Of a DNA stretch of 64,000 nucleotides, positions 1-8,202 are shown piece after piece. The stretch is from Lysinibacillus xylanilyticus (lineage in GTDB: Bacteria; Bacillota; Bacilli; Bacillales_A; Planococcaceae): contig NZ_LFXJ01000008.1 of assembly GCF_001183605.1 (NCBI RefSeq), forward strand, positions 1 through 64,000, given 5' to 3'. The notes beneath the pieces are model-generated. The model saw nothing but the letters and a program-made list of their open reading frames with translations, was not told the origin of the DNA and ran no database searches. A program made the position numbers and the translations under genes. Numbering within the stretch: position 1 is the stretch's first letter; each line of letters starts with the position of its first letter.

Positions 1-35
1 CGGCGGTAACACGGGTTCGAATCCCGTACGGGTCA
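1..35 (+). tRNA. tRNA-Glu, 3' part only (cut by window edge)
   Basis: These bases are identical to the last 35 bases of the complete tRNA-Glu(TTC) at 7258-7329: the 3' side of the anticodon arm, the T arm and the acceptor strand acgggtc plus discriminator A. No CCA is encoded. It implies that another tRNA cluster, probably an rrn-linked one, lies just upstream of the window. Confidence 0.93.
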
Positions 36-41
36 TACTGA

Positions 42-82
42 AATACAGTAGATGTAATTTACATCTACTGTATTTTTTTTTG
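42..82 (+). terminator. Rho-independent terminator of the upstream tRNA cluster
   Basis: A 15-bp perfect stem (atacagtagatgtaa / ttacatctactgtat) is followed by a run of nine T. The terminator after the second tRNA-Glu (7334-7377) is the same hairpin with an A-T pair changed to G-C, so the two are diverged copies. Confidence 0.92.
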
Positions 83-157
83 TATAAAAATAGTTTTTAA
101 GAGTCTAAGGTTAATGAATATCACAACATGCTTACATAGAAAATCGGTAACTATAAG

Positions 158-191
158 ACAAAACGCCTACCAGAAATGAGTAGACGTTTGG
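158..191 (-). terminator. Terminator of the nadBCA operon
   Basis: On the minus strand, aaacgtctac pairs with gtaggcgttt (one U-G wobble) and is followed by a T-rich stretch. It lies directly after the nadA stop codon. Confidence 0.7.
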
Positions 192-195
192 CCAT

Positions 196-1299
196 TTATG
201 CTCTAAAAAGCATCCTTTCAAGTGAGCTACGTGCTTCTTCAGCAGTGTGAGTATCTACACGAATACAATTATGTGGCTGCCCTTTTTCTATACTTTCTAA
301 GGACCAAAGTAGATGGGGAAGGTCAATTCGATTCATTGTAAGACAAGGACAGAAATTCTCATTCAAAGAGATAATCTGCTTATCAGGGTGCTGCTTGATA
401 ATACGATTCACAAGATTCATTTCAGTACCGATTGCCCATGCCGAACCACTCGCTGCCTTATTAATCGTATCGATAATGTATTTTGTAGAACCCGCATCAT
501 CTGCAGCGGCAACAACTTCGCGACTACACTCAGGATGAACAATGATACGCATAGTTGGATGAACTTGACGTATAAGCTCCGTATGCTGAACTGTAAAACC
601 TTCGTGGACGGAGCAGTGTCCCTTCCATAAAATGACTTGAATGTTTTCTGGAGACTGATCTGTCTCAAGCATATTTGTATGAGGATTCCAAACGGCCATA
701 TTTTCAAGCGGTATTCCTAAATCGTAGGCAGTATTTCTACCTAAATGTTGATCTGGTAAAAAGAAAATACGTGGTTTTTGCGTAAATGCCCATTTAACCA
801 TTTCTTTTGCATTGGACGATGTGACGCAGGTTCCACCATGACGTCCAGTAAATGCTTTAATGGCAGCAGTAGAATTGACATATGTTAGAGGGATAATGGT
901 ATCGCCAAAGAGTTCCTGTAAAATCGGCCATGCTTGTTCTGTTTGATAAATGTCTGCCATGTCTGCCATTGAACAGCCTGCACGCATATCAGGTAAATAA
1001 ACATGCTGCTGTACAGTTGTAAGCATATCAGCTGTTTCCGCCATAAAGTGAACGCCACAAAATACTATATGTTCAGCTTCCTTGTTTGCTGCTGATAATT
1101 GAGCAAGCTGTAAGGAATCCCCTGTTGCATCTGCAAATTGAATCACTTCATCTTTTTGATAGTGATGCCCAGGGATGAAGAGCTTACTACCTAATTTCTT
1201 TTTTATAGCTAGAATGCGAGATTCCATGTCATTTTTAGTTAATGCACGATAATGCTCGGGTAGTAGTGACGTTTGTTGTAATAAACTAGTGATGGACAA
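196..1299 (-). CDS. nadA: Quinolinate synthase NadA
   Basis: Condenses iminoaspartate with dihydroxyacetone phosphate to quinolinate, the second step of de novo NAD synthesis; a cytosolic [4Fe-4S] enzyme. Visible family marks are GHHYQKDEV near the N-terminus, the cysteine segments GCSMAD and HCSVHEGF, and the C-terminal FCPCLTMN cysteine motif. I place the start at a TTG at 1299 because AAAGGAG lies about 9 nt upstream of it. The longer ATG start at 1332 would put that ribosome site inside the gene. With the TTG start it overlaps the end of nadC by 14 bases, so the two are probably translationally coupled. Last gene of nadB-nadC-nadA. About 367 residues, normal for the long Bacillus form. 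Confidence 0.95.
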   Translation of the reverse strand: MSITSLLQQTSLLPEHYRALTKNDMESRILAIKKKLGSKLFIPGHHYQKDEVIQFADATGDSLQLAQLSAANKEAEHIVFCGVHFMAETADMLTTVQQHVYLPDMRAGCSMADMADIYQTEQAWPILQELFGDTIIPLTYVNSTAAIKAFTGRHGGTCVTSSNAKEMVKWAFTQKPRIFFLPDQHLGRNTAYDLGIPLENMAVWNPHTNMLETDQSPENIQVILWKGHCSVHEGFTVQHTELIRQVHPTMRIIVHPECSREVVAAADDAGSTKYIIDTINKAASGSAWAIGTEMNLVNRIIKQHPDKQIISLNENFCPCLTMNRIDLPHLLWSLESIEKGQPHNCIRVDTHTAEEARSSLERMLFRA

Positions 1300-2146
1300 T
1301 GGAATTAGCTCCTTTCGTTTGTACAAGTGCACTTATGTCAAAGGCTTTTACTGAATGTGTTAGTGCTCCGAGTGAAATCCATTGAATACCTGTTTCAGCA
1401 TAACTATTTAAGTTATGAAGCGAAATGCCGCCTGAAGCTTCTGTAGCAATATGTGAGGGAACTGTTGGAAGCCATTCACTTATTTCTTCAGGGCTTCGAT
1501 TATCAAACATAATGATATCTGCACCAGCTGCAATTGCTTCATCCAATTGGGCTTTTGTTTCGATTTCGACTTCGATTTTAATGGTGTGGCCGATTTTCTC
1601 ACGGGCCGCCTGTACGGCCTTAGTAATACTACCTGCAAAAGCAATATGATTATCCTTTAGCATTATCGAATCGTATAAACCGTTGCGATGGTTATAGGCG
1701 CCACCGATTCTAACAGCATATTTATCTAACATACGCATTCCAGGCATTGTTTTACGTGTATCGCATATTTTCGCATTAGTACCTGCTGTTTCTCGTACCG
1801 CTAAATTTGTAGCTGTGGCAATAGCGGACATGCGCTGGATAAGATTCAAAATTACACGCTCACCCATTAATAACTTTTGAAGTGGTCCTTGGATAACAGC
1901 AAGAATATCACCAGCATTAACTTTTTCACCATCTTTTCTATAAAGGATAATATCCATAGATCGATCAAGTAGAAGAAATCCATGCTTAATGATAGGGCCC
2001 CCACAAAAAATGCCGCTTTCCTTCGCATAAAAAGAAAATGATCCCTGCTGTTCTGGAGAAAAAATAAATTCACTCGATATATCCCCATCGCCTATATCTT
2101 CATTAAAAAATTGTTTTAGCATTTCCTCTAGTTTGATGATATTCAT
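1286..2146 (-). CDS. nadC: Nicotinate-nucleotide diphosphorylase (carboxylating) NadC
   Basis: Converts quinolinate and PRPP to nicotinate mononucleotide with release of CO2, the third step of the pathway. The 286-residue length is typical. TRKTMPGMR (phosphate/substrate site) and EVEIET with the following barrel strands MFDN and EASGGI are characteristic of type II phosphoribosyltransferases. A GAGGAA ribosome site precedes the ATG. It overlaps the 3' end of nadB by 44 bases and the nadA start by 14, so the three genes form one tightly packed operon. Confidence 0.96.
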   Translation of the reverse strand: MNIIKLEEMLKQFFNEDIGDGDISSEFIFSPEQQGSFSFYAKESGIFCGGPIIKHGFLLLDRSMDIILYRKDGEKVNAGDILAVIQGPLQKLLMGERVILNLIQRMSAIATATNLAVRETAGTNAKICDTRKTMPGMRMLDKYAVRIGGAYNHRNGLYDSIMLKDNHIAFAGSITKAVQAAREKIGHTIKIEVEIETKAQLDEAIAAGADIIMFDNRSPEEISEWLPTVPSHIATEASGGISLHNLNSYAETGIQWISLGALTHSVKAFDISALVQTKGANSIVHH

Positions 2147-3689
2147 ATAATGAATTCCTCACTTTCATCTGTCCTTGTTGAAAAATGATCCAACGGTTTC
2201 CCCACTGATGATCATTGTGTGGTCTGTCAATGCGAATATGTGCTCCGCGAGTTTCTTTTCGTGTAATGGCTGCGTGTGCCATTAATGTAGCGACAATATG
2301 CATCATGTAAAGTTCAAGTTCCTGCTGATTCAAGCCATCTAAATCAACATGCAGTAGTGTTTGCATTGATGGCAATTGTTGTACGAATTGTTCCATATCG
2401 ATGGGATTTCGCACAATGCCTAATGTGTGCATCATCATTTGTCGTAACTGATCTTTTGTAAATAATGATGGCATTGTTTGTTGGCGATGTTTGTCATCAA
2501 TTAAGAAGTTATTTTGCTTACAACCTGTTTGAATAATGTATTGGGCTGTTCTTTGTCCAAACGTAATGCCTTCTAAAAGAGAGTTACTAGCTAAACGATT
2601 GGCACCATGCACCCCAGTACAAGCAACTTCTCCAATTGCATATAGGTTAGGAATAGATGTTCTTCCTTTGTCATCAGCAACAACACCACCCATTAAGAAA
2701 TGGCTACCTGGTGCTACAGGAATTAACCCATCTTGTAAATTAACTTGATTGTCATAGCAAAGCTGAGCAATCGTAGGGAATTTTTCTTCAAAGCGTTCGA
2801 TATTTGAAATATCAATAAAGGTCACCTGCCCAGCAGCACGTTTATTAAATAATGCATGTGCAGTAACATGGCGTGGTGCTAAATCCAACTGTTCATGTAT
2901 ACCTTCCATTATGGGATGACGCTGTGCATCGACAAATTTTCCACCGGCTCCGCGCACAGCTTCAGAGACTAATCCTTTGGCCTGCCCTCCACTCCAAAGT
3001 AAGCTCGGATGAAATTGCATAAATTCCATATCACTGATGGCAGCTCCTGCACGATATGCTAAAGCGATACCATCTCCAGTATTCGTAGCAAAGTTAGACG
3101 TACAAGAATAAATAGCACCCGCACCTCCTGTCGCTAGAATGACGTGGTGGGCAAGATAGCGCTTCGTTCCCTCTGCTCCTTTTGTAAGAACGCCAACACA
3201 ATCTCCATCTAGATTCAATAAAAGTTCGTAAGCCATTTCATAGCAATTCACAACGATATTAGGTGTAAGTTGATTGAGCAAATAATCGATCATTACTTGG
3301 CCAGTACGATCACCACCTGCATGTAAAATACGGTGATGACTATGTGCACCCTCTAAGCCTAGAGCCGGGGACCCATCAACTTGTCGATCGATAGGGAAGC
3401 CCTCATTTAATAGATCACGCATTATTTCAGTGCCGCTTTCTATTAGTACTTCAACATTCCTTCTTTCATGATGATTTTCACCAGCAGTCAACGTATCAGC
3501 AATGTGAAACTTTGGATGATCTTCTTGACCTGTAACGGCAGCAATACCACCTTGAGCACGATAAGAACTACTCATTTTAATTGAACATTTTGTAACTATC
3601 TGAATTTGAAAATGTCCTTCGAGTAGTCGAGCAGTTTGAAGTGCAGCAACACCGCTACCGATAATAAGTACATCTGTCATTACATCCAT
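2103..3689 (-). CDS. nadB: L-aspartate oxidase NadB
   Basis: Flavoenzyme that oxidises L-aspartate to iminoaspartate, the substrate of NadA. The N-terminal Rossmann motif IIGSGVAALQTA binds FAD, RAQGGIAAV is the conserved flavin/substrate loop, and HVTAHALF and GEVACTGVHGANRLASNS are classic succinate dehydrogenase/aspartate oxidase signatures. The C-terminal helical domain is present. I choose the ATG at 3689, preceded by AGAAGG and a 7-base spacer, rather than the ATG 33 bases further upstream. First gene of nadBCA; shares a 91-base divergent control region with the nifS-like gene. Confidence 0.96.
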   Translation of the reverse strand: MDVMTDVLIIGSGVAALQTARLLEGHFQIQIVTKCSIKMSSSYRAQGGIAAVTGQEDHPKFHIADTLTAGENHHERRNVEVLIESGTEIMRDLLNEGFPIDRQVDGSPALGLEGAHSHHRILHAGGDRTGQVMIDYLLNQLTPNIVVNCYEMAYELLLNLDGDCVGVLTKGAEGTKRYLAHHVILATGGAGAIYSCTSNFATNTGDGIALAYRAGAAISDMEFMQFHPSLLWSGGQAKGLVSEAVRGAGGKFVDAQRHPIMEGIHEQLDLAPRHVTAHALFNKRAAGQVTFIDISNIERFEEKFPTIAQLCYDNQVNLQDGLIPVAPGSHFLMGGVVADDKGRTSIPNLYAIGEVACTGVHGANRLASNSLLEGITFGQRTAQYIIQTGCKQNNFLIDDKHRQQTMPSLFTKDQLRQMMMHTLGIVRNPIDMEQFVQQLPSMQTLLHVDLDGLNQQELELYMMHIVATLMAHAAITRKETRGAHIRIDRPHNDHQWGNRWIIFQQGQMKVRNSLYEYHQTRGNAKTIF

Positions 3690-3699
3690 ATATATACCT

Positions 3700-3745
3700 T
3701 CTTTACAGTTGTCTTGACACATATCTTTACATAAAATAAAAGAGA
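3700..3745. promoter_or_regulatory. nadB/nifS divergent control region with possible NiaR (YrxA) operator
   Basis: The palindrome TGTCTTGACA (3710-3719) overlaps a TTGACA -35 box (3714-3719), with a weak -10 (taaaag) 17 bases on, reading toward nifS. In Bacillus, divergent nadB and nifS promoters are repressed by the niacin-responsive NiaR/YrxA. The resemblance of this site to NiaR boxes is from memory, and no niaR gene lies in the window. Confidence 0.5.
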
Positions 3746-3780
3746 AAACAAGACTTGATGAACTAGAAGGGGAGAATAAG

Positions 3781-4860
3781 ATGATTTATTTGGATTACGC
3801 TGCAACCGCTCCAATGACTCCAAAAGCTCTTAAAGCATATTGCGAGGTAGCAGGGCAGTATTATGGAAATAGTGCAAGCTTACATGATCTAGGAGGACAA
3901 GCACATTATTTTGTTGAACAGGCAAGAGCTGTTGTAGCAAAATCTCTTGGAGTAAACAGTGATGGTGTAATTTTTACCGGAAGCGGAACTGAGGGTAATT
4001 TAATTTCGATTTTGTTGTTAGCTTTAGCTGCAGATAAAGGTAAGCATATTATTTCATCACAAGCTGAACACACATCCGTACATGCTGCTTTAAATACACT
4101 TGAAAAAATGGGTTTTGTGGTCACGAAGTTACCTTTACAACAAGATGGTTGTATTCATGTAGAGCACTTACTAGAAGCAATACAAGAAGATACGGTTTTA
4201 ATCACTCTCCAACATGTAAATTCAGAGATAGGTTCTATTCAACCTATTGAAGAAATAGCCGAGATTGCAAAACAATCAAATGTTCTTTTGCATGTCGATT
4301 GTGTACAGTCCTTCTGTAAACTTCCTTTAAAACAGAAAGTAGATGCTATTACTGTTTCAGCTCATAAAATAGGTGGGCCAAAAGGATGTGGAGCTATCTA
4401 TATTAATCCTAAGCTCCGTGTTCCTGCATTAGCACCAGGTGTCACGCATGAGCGTGGGCTAAGGGGGGGAACGCTAGATACCCCAGCTATTGTCGCTTTT
4501 GCTACCGCGATTGAAGATTATCAATATGAGCTTCAGCATTATGAAGCATTACGTCAATACTTTCAGAAAAGTTTACCGGAAACGTGTAGAATAATTGAGT
4601 GTAAGGGGCAATTGCCTAATATTTGTGGTGTATTGATGAAAAGGGTAGAGGGGCAATACGTTTTGTTAAAATTAAATGAAGCGGGGATATGTATTTCTAC
4701 AGGAAGTGCCTGTGATATTCATAGTGAATCTGGTACGAAGGCGATTTTATCAATGGGATATTCTATAGAAGCGGCGCGTCAATTTTTTAGAATATCTTTT
4801 GGTCCAGCAACAACATTTGAAGAAATTGATCGATTACAAAAGGCACTTTCCGTAATTTAG
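3781..4860 (+). CDS. nifS: NifS-type cysteine desulfurase, partner of NadA/NadB
   Basis: PLP enzyme that takes sulfur from cysteine, here probably to build the [4Fe-4S] cluster of NadA, as the nad-linked NifS does in B. subtilis. The PLP lysine is K196 in SAHKIGG, and the persulfide-forming cysteine is C311 in STGSACDIHSE. At 359 residues it is shorter than housekeeping SufS/IscS proteins, and it belongs with class I (NifS/IscS) by its active-site loop. GGGGAG lies 6 bases before the ATG. Transcribed divergently from nadBCA. Unlike in B. subtilis, no yrxA/niaR regulator gene follows. Confidence 0.93.
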   Translation: MIYLDYAATAPMTPKALKAYCEVAGQYYGNSASLHDLGGQAHYFVEQARAVVAKSLGVNSDGVIFTGSGTEGNLISILLLALAADKGKHIISSQAEHTSVHAALNTLEKMGFVVTKLPLQQDGCIHVEHLLEAIQEDTVLITLQHVNSEIGSIQPIEEIAEIAKQSNVLLHVDCVQSFCKLPLKQKVDAITVSAHKIGGPKGCGAIYINPKLRVPALAPGVTHERGLRGGTLDTPAIVAFATAIEDYQYELQHYEALRQYFQKSLPETCRIIECKGQLPNICGVLMKRVEGQYVLLKLNEAGICISTGSACDIHSESGTKAILSMGYSIEAARQFFRISFGPATTFEEIDRLQKALSVI

Positions 4861-5263
4861 TGTTTCTCAGATTAAAATAGTAAAGGATAAGAAGAAAAAT
4901 AAGAATCTATAATAAAATAATATTGAAATTATAAATTAACAGGCATGTTCATAATATATATAAAGATATTTTGTATCCATTATTCTAGCTGATTGGAGCG
5001 AATTGCTATTCGAGTACTTCTGTAGCAGAGCAAAGATTCTTGCGTGAAAAGTGACAAGGCTTAAATGTTTGCTAGAGGAAGGAGTTAGCTTGAAGCGAAA
5101 ATCAGCATCTTTTTATGAATAAAATAGCAAATCAATCTATCTGATAAATTAATTGTTTTCTTTTAATTGAACAATTGCTATAATAAATAGCAGAGTGATA
5201 ATTTCTCTTTCATAACAAAAATATCTTCATAAAGTAATTATTTCTTTTTTTTATAAAAAAGTG
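4861..5263. other. Non-coding stretch between nifS and the 5S/tRNA operon
   Basis: AT-rich with stops in all frames and no recognisable 16S or 23S rRNA sequence. A TATAAT at 5179-5184 could be a second promoter for the tRNA operon, but I see no matching -35. No clear terminator for nifS is visible. Confidence 0.6.
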
Positions 5264-5292
5264 TTGCACAATGTGAGAAAACGTTATACAAT
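5264..5292 (+). promoter_or_regulatory. rrn-type promoter of the 5S-tRNA operon
   Basis: TTGCAC (5264-5269), a 17-base spacer and TACAAT (5287-5292) make a near-consensus sigma-A promoter about 90 bases before the 5S rRNA. No other gene lies between it and the 5S rRNA. Confidence 0.8.
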
Positions 5293-5380
5293 AATTCTTG
5301 TCTTGAAGGACAGGTAATAAACTTCAAAACGAAATACATAAGAGTTTCAAGATACAACGTATATTGAAAGCTGTTAATAG

Positions 5381-5496
5381 TCTAGTGATGATGGCAAAGA
5401 GGTCACACCCGTTCCCATACCGAACACGGAAGTTAAGCTCTTTAGCGCCGATGGTAGTTGGGGGCTTCCCCCTGTGAGAGTAGGACGTCGCTAGGC
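5381..5496 (+). rRNA. rrf: 5S ribosomal RNA
   Basis: A full-length 116-nt 5S rRNA: the conserved ACACCCGTTCCCATACCGAA segment and GAAGTTAAGCTC are present, and the ends tctagtgatg / ctaggca can pair. It is not preceded by 23S rRNA. It heads the tRNA cluster and is transcribed from the promoter at 5264. Confidence 0.97.
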
Positions 5497-5506
5497 ATAA
5501 TACCCA

Positions 5507-5582
5507 GGAGGATTAGCTCAGCTGGGAGAGCACCTGCCTTACAAGCAGGGGGTTGGCGGTTCGAGCCCGTCATCCTCCACCA
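5507..5582 (+). tRNA. tRNA-Val(TAC)
   Basis: Cloverleaf with acceptor ggaggat/atcctcc, anticodon TAC and encoded CCA. First of the 20 tRNAs after the 5S rRNA. Confidence 0.97.
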
Positions 5583-5585
5583 TTT

Positions 5586-5661
<76 letters not shown>

Positions 5662-5666
5662 TTTTA

Positions 5667-5742
5667 GAGCCATTAGCTCAGTTGGTAGAGCATCTGACTT
5701 TTAATCAGAGGGTCGAAGGTTCGAGTCCTTCATGGCTCACCA
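5667..5742 (+). tRNA. tRNA-Lys(TTT)
   Basis: Anticodon loop cttttaa gives TTT; acceptor gagccat/atggctc; CCA encoded. Confidence 0.97.
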
Positions 5743-5762
5743 TTTTATTGCCAATAAAATAT

Positions 5763-5847
5763 GCGGGTGTGGCGGAATTGGCAGACGCACTAGACTTAGG
5801 ATCTAGCGCCGCAAGGCGTGGGGGTTCGACTCCCTTCACCCGCACCA
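5763..5847 (+). tRNA. tRNA-Leu(TAG)
   Basis: Class II tRNA with a long variable arm (cgccgcaaggcg); anticodon loop cttagga gives TAG; CCA encoded. Confidence 0.97.
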
Positions 5848-5895
5848 TATTTTTTAAATTTCATAATTGCCAGGATAAATAAATCTTATGCACAT

Positions 5896-5970
5896 GCGGA
5901 AGTAGTTCAGTGGTAGAACACCACCTTGCCAAGGTGGGGGTCGCGAGTTCGAACCTCGTCTTCCGCTCCA
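5896..5970 (+). tRNA. tRNA-Gly(GCC)
   Basis: Acceptor gcggaag/cttccgc, anticodon loop ttgccaa gives GCC; CCA encoded. Confidence 0.97.
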
Positions 5971-5975
5971 AATGT

Positions 5976-6064
5976 GCCGGGGTGGCGGAACTGGCAGACG
6001 CACAGGACTTAAAATCCTGCGGTAGGTGACTACCGTGCCGGTTCGATTCCGGCCCTCGGCACCA
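5976..6064 (+). tRNA. tRNA-Leu(TAA)
   Basis: Class II tRNA of 89 nt with a long variable arm; anticodon loop cttaaaa gives TAA; CCA encoded. Confidence 0.97.
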
Positions 6065-6083
6065 TTTTTTATTTTAATAATTA

Positions 6084-6160
<77 letters not shown>

Positions 6161-6173
6161 AATTAATATTTAT

Positions 6174-6250
6174 CGGAATGTAGCTCAGCTTGGTAGAGCA
6201 CTTGGTTTGGGACCAAGGGGTCGTAGGTTCGAATCCTGTCATTCCGACCA
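6174..6250 (+). tRNA. tRNA-Pro(TGG)
   Basis: Acceptor cggaatg/cattccg, anticodon loop tttggga gives TGG; CCA encoded. Confidence 0.97.
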
Positions 6251-6256
6251 TTTTAT

Positions 6257-6332
6257 GGGGCCTTAGCTCAGCTGGGAGAGCGCCTGCCTTGCACGCAGGA
6301 GGTCAGCGGTTCGATCCCGCTAGGCTCCACCA
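6257..6332 (+). tRNA. tRNA-Ala(TGC)
   Basis: Acceptor ggggcct/aggctcc (one G-T pair), anticodon loop cttgcac gives TGC; CCA encoded. Confidence 0.97.
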
Positions 6333-6358
6333 TAAAAGATAACCAGTATAAAGATCCT

Positions 6359-6432
6359 GGCGGCGTAGCTCAGCTGGCTAGAGCGTACGGTTCATACCCG
6401 TAAGGTCGGGGGTTCGATCCCCTCTGCCGCCA
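6359..6432 (+). tRNA. tRNA-Met(CAT), elongator
   Basis: Acceptor ggcggcg/tgccgcc, anticodon loop ttcatac gives CAT. The discriminator A is followed by TCT, so CCA must be added after transcription. Its place in the order matches the elongator Met of B. subtilis trnB. Confidence 0.93.
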
Positions 6433-6439
6433 TCTTAAA

Positions 6440-6516
6440 GGACCTTTAGCTCAGTTGGTTAGAGCAGACGGCTCATAACCGTCCGGTCGCAGGTTCGAGT
6501 CCTGCAAGGTCCACCA
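6440..6516 (+). tRNA. tRNA-Ile2(CAT), likely lysidine-modified
   Basis: Anticodon CAT in a 77-nt tRNA with acceptor ggacctt/aaggtcc. Position right after elongator Met, as in trnB, and its body sequence suggest the minor Ile tRNA whose C34 is converted to lysidine by TilS. Identity as Ile rather than Met is inferred. Confidence 0.82.
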
Positions 6517-6529
6517 TTTATATAATTAC

Positions 6530-6622
6530 GGAGGTATACCCAAGTCTGGCTGAAGGGATCGGTCTTGAAAACCGACAGGCGGGTAACACCGCGCGGGGGT
6601 TCGAATCCCTCTACCTCCTCCA
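6530..6622 (+). tRNA. tRNA-Ser(TGA)
   Basis: 93-nt class II tRNA with a long variable arm; anticodon loop cttgaaa gives TGA; CCA encoded. Confidence 0.97.
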
Positions 6623-6671
6623 GTTTATTTTTAAATGGTGCTTGAAAAACTCGAAAAGAATATATTATTAA

Positions 6672-6746
<75 letters not shown>

Positions 6747-6750
6747 AAAT

Positions 6751-6826
6751 GGTCCCGTGGTGTAGCGGTTAACATGCCTGCCTGTCACGCAGGAGATCGC
6801 CGGTTCGATCCCGGTCGGGACCGCCA
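6751..6826 (+). tRNA. tRNA-Asp(GTC)
   Basis: Acceptor ggtcccg/cgggacc, anticodon loop ctgtcac gives GTC; CCA encoded. Confidence 0.97.
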
Positions 6827-6842
6827 TTTTTTTAAAAAATAT

Positions 6843-6918
6843 GGGTCAGTAGCTCAGTTGGTAGAGCATTAGATTGAAGCTCTAAGTGTCGGCGGTTCGA
6901 TTCCGTCCTGACCCACCA
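6843..6918 (+). tRNA. tRNA-Phe(GAA)
   Basis: Acceptor gggtcag/ctgaccc, anticodon loop ttgaagc gives GAA on an AT-rich stem ttaga/tctaa; CCA encoded. In B. subtilis trnB a tRNA-His follows; it is absent here. Confidence 0.95.
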
Positions 6919-6923
6919 TATTT

Positions 6924-6997
6924 GCGGGTGTAGTTTAATGGTAAAACCTCAGCCTTCCAAGCTGATGTCGTGAGTTCGATTCTCATCACCCGCTCCA
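6924..6997 (+). tRNA. tRNA-Gly(TCC)
   Basis: Acceptor gcgggtg/cacccgc, anticodon loop cttccaa gives TCC; CCA encoded. Confidence 0.97.
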
Positions 6998-6998
6998 A

Positions 6999-7072
<74 letters not shown>

Positions 7073-7079
7073 TCATTAT

Positions 7080-7156
7080 TCCGAAGTAGCTCAGTTGGTA
7101 GTAGCACCTGACTGTTAATCAGGTTGTCGCAGGTTCGAGTCCTGCCTTCGGAGCCA
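7080..7156 (+). tRNA. tRNA-Asn(GTT) with an extra base in the D arm
   Basis: Acceptor tccgaag/cttcgga, anticodon loop ctgttaa gives GTT; CCA encoded. The D arm reads gctcagttggtagtagc; compared with neighbours (ggtagagc) it has one extra T, so the last D-stem pair becomes C-U. Confidence 0.93.
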
Positions 7157-7164
7157 TTTTTTGT

Positions 7165-7255
7165 GGGGAAGTACTCAAGAGGCTGAAGAGGCGCCCCTGC
7201 TAAGGGTGTAGGTCGGGTAACCGGCGCGAGGGTTCAAATCCCTCCTTCTCCGCCA
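7165..7255 (+). tRNA. tRNA-Ser(GCT)
   Basis: 91-nt class II tRNA, anticodon loop ctgctaa gives GCT, long variable arm; CCA encoded. Acceptor contains one G-T pair. Confidence 0.96.
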
Positions 7256-7257
7256 TT

Positions 7258-7329
7258 GGCCCGTTGGTCAAGTGGTTAAGACACCGCCCTTTCACGGCGG
7301 TAACACGGGTTCGAATCCCGTACGGGTCA
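7258..7329 (+). tRNA. tRNA-Glu(TTC)
   Basis: Acceptor ggcccgt/acgggtc, anticodon loop ctttcac gives TTC; no encoded CCA. Last gene of the cluster; its 3' part is duplicated at the window start. Confidence 0.97.
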
Positions 7330-7333
7330 TACT

Positions 7334-7377
7334 AAAATGCAGTAGATGTAAACTACATCTACTGCATTTTTTTTTAT
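7334..7377 (+). terminator. Terminator of the 5S-tRNA operon
   Basis: Stem aatgcagtagatgta / tacatctactgcatt with a 3-base loop, then T9. Diverged copy of the terminator at 42-82. Confidence 0.93.
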
Positions 7378-7401
7378 AAGAATAGCTTTATGACTATTAC
7401 A

Positions 7402-8040
7402 TTAATGAGAGATAAACGGTGCTTTGTGCACGTACTTTGTATTATCTATATGATCAATGATAAAAGTGGCTATATCTTGATTAGTTATTTTGGTACCAGG
7501 CATATCCGTAAGGTTTTCCTTTATCTGATTGGATGTTAAGCTATCTTTTACAAACGGCAATCTAATTAATGTCCATTTGATCTGTTTATTATTTAATAAA
7601 AATTCCCATTCCAATTTTTTATCTTGCATCATTTTCGAAAGAAAAACTTCAAACATCTTTGCTCCAAACCGATTCATCATGCTTTTTTTGTCCTCTTTAA
7701 TCGTTAGAGAACCACCGGAAACACCTATATAACGATTAATGTTTAACTCTTTCATCACTTTAAAAATATTAGTAGTAACTTTGCTATAAATGGGCTCCTC
7801 TTTAGGTGGTTGACCAAATGTATTAATAACAACTTGACAATCTTTAAGAAGTTCTCGGATGTTTTCTATGTCCTGTACTTGCCCTTTCACTATTTCAATT
7901 GCATTATTTTTATGCAGTAACTTTTCAGGATTTCTAACAAGCATCCGAACAGGATATCCTTTTTGTATTGCGTGAGTTGCTATATGCTTTCCTACTTTCC
8001 CTGTTCCTCCAATTATCGCGATCTTATAAGGTCTATCCAT
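7402..8040 (-). CDS. NAD(P)-binding oxidoreductase of the NmrA/SDR-like type
   Basis: A 212-residue single-domain protein that begins with a Rossmann nucleotide-binding segment (IAIIGGTGKVGKHIA, residues 7-21). MLVRNPEKL follows, the usual site where Arg contacts the NADP phosphate, and then GVSGGSL in the middle strand. Such proteins are atypical short-chain dehydrogenase relatives (YwnB/NmrA-like). The substrate cannot be told from sequence. GGAGGTATATA precedes the ATG. A 14-bp palindrome lies upstream (8058-8071). Monocistronic, oriented against the tRNA operon. Confidence 0.8.
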   Translation of the reverse strand: MDRPYKIAIIGGTGKVGKHIATHAIQKGYPVRMLVRNPEKLLHKNNAIEIVKGQVQDIENIRELLKDCQVVINTFGQPPKEEPIYSKVTTNIFKVMKELNINRYIGVSGGSLTIKEDKKSMMNRFGAKMFEVFLSKMMQDKKLEWEFLLNNKQIKWTLIRLPFVKDSLTSNQIKENLTDMPGTKITNQDIATFIIDHIDNTKYVHKAPFISH

Positions 8041-8057
8041 TATATACCTCCGGTTGA

Positions 8058-8071
8058 ATATACTAGTATAT
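8058..8071. promoter_or_regulatory. Possible operator (perfect palindrome) before the NAD(P)-binding protein gene
   Basis: ATATACTAGTATAT is a perfect 14-bp palindrome just upstream of the ribosome site of the minus-strand gene. MarR/PadR/HxlR-type repressors bind sites of this kind; the regulator is not identified. Confidence 0.4.
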
Positions 8072-8202
8072 CTACGAATATCTCATAAAAAAGATTCAAA
8101 TTTATCTATATTACTAAAATTTGTAATATAGATGAGTGTAGTATTTTGTTTTGTGAATCTATACGCTAAGATGAAACTAGAACAAAAGCTAGGGGGATAT
8201 GG

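Noticed and set aside
417..707. 96-codon frame inside nadA on the same strand
   Set aside because: Shadow frame of nadA; no ribosome site and no recognisable domain.
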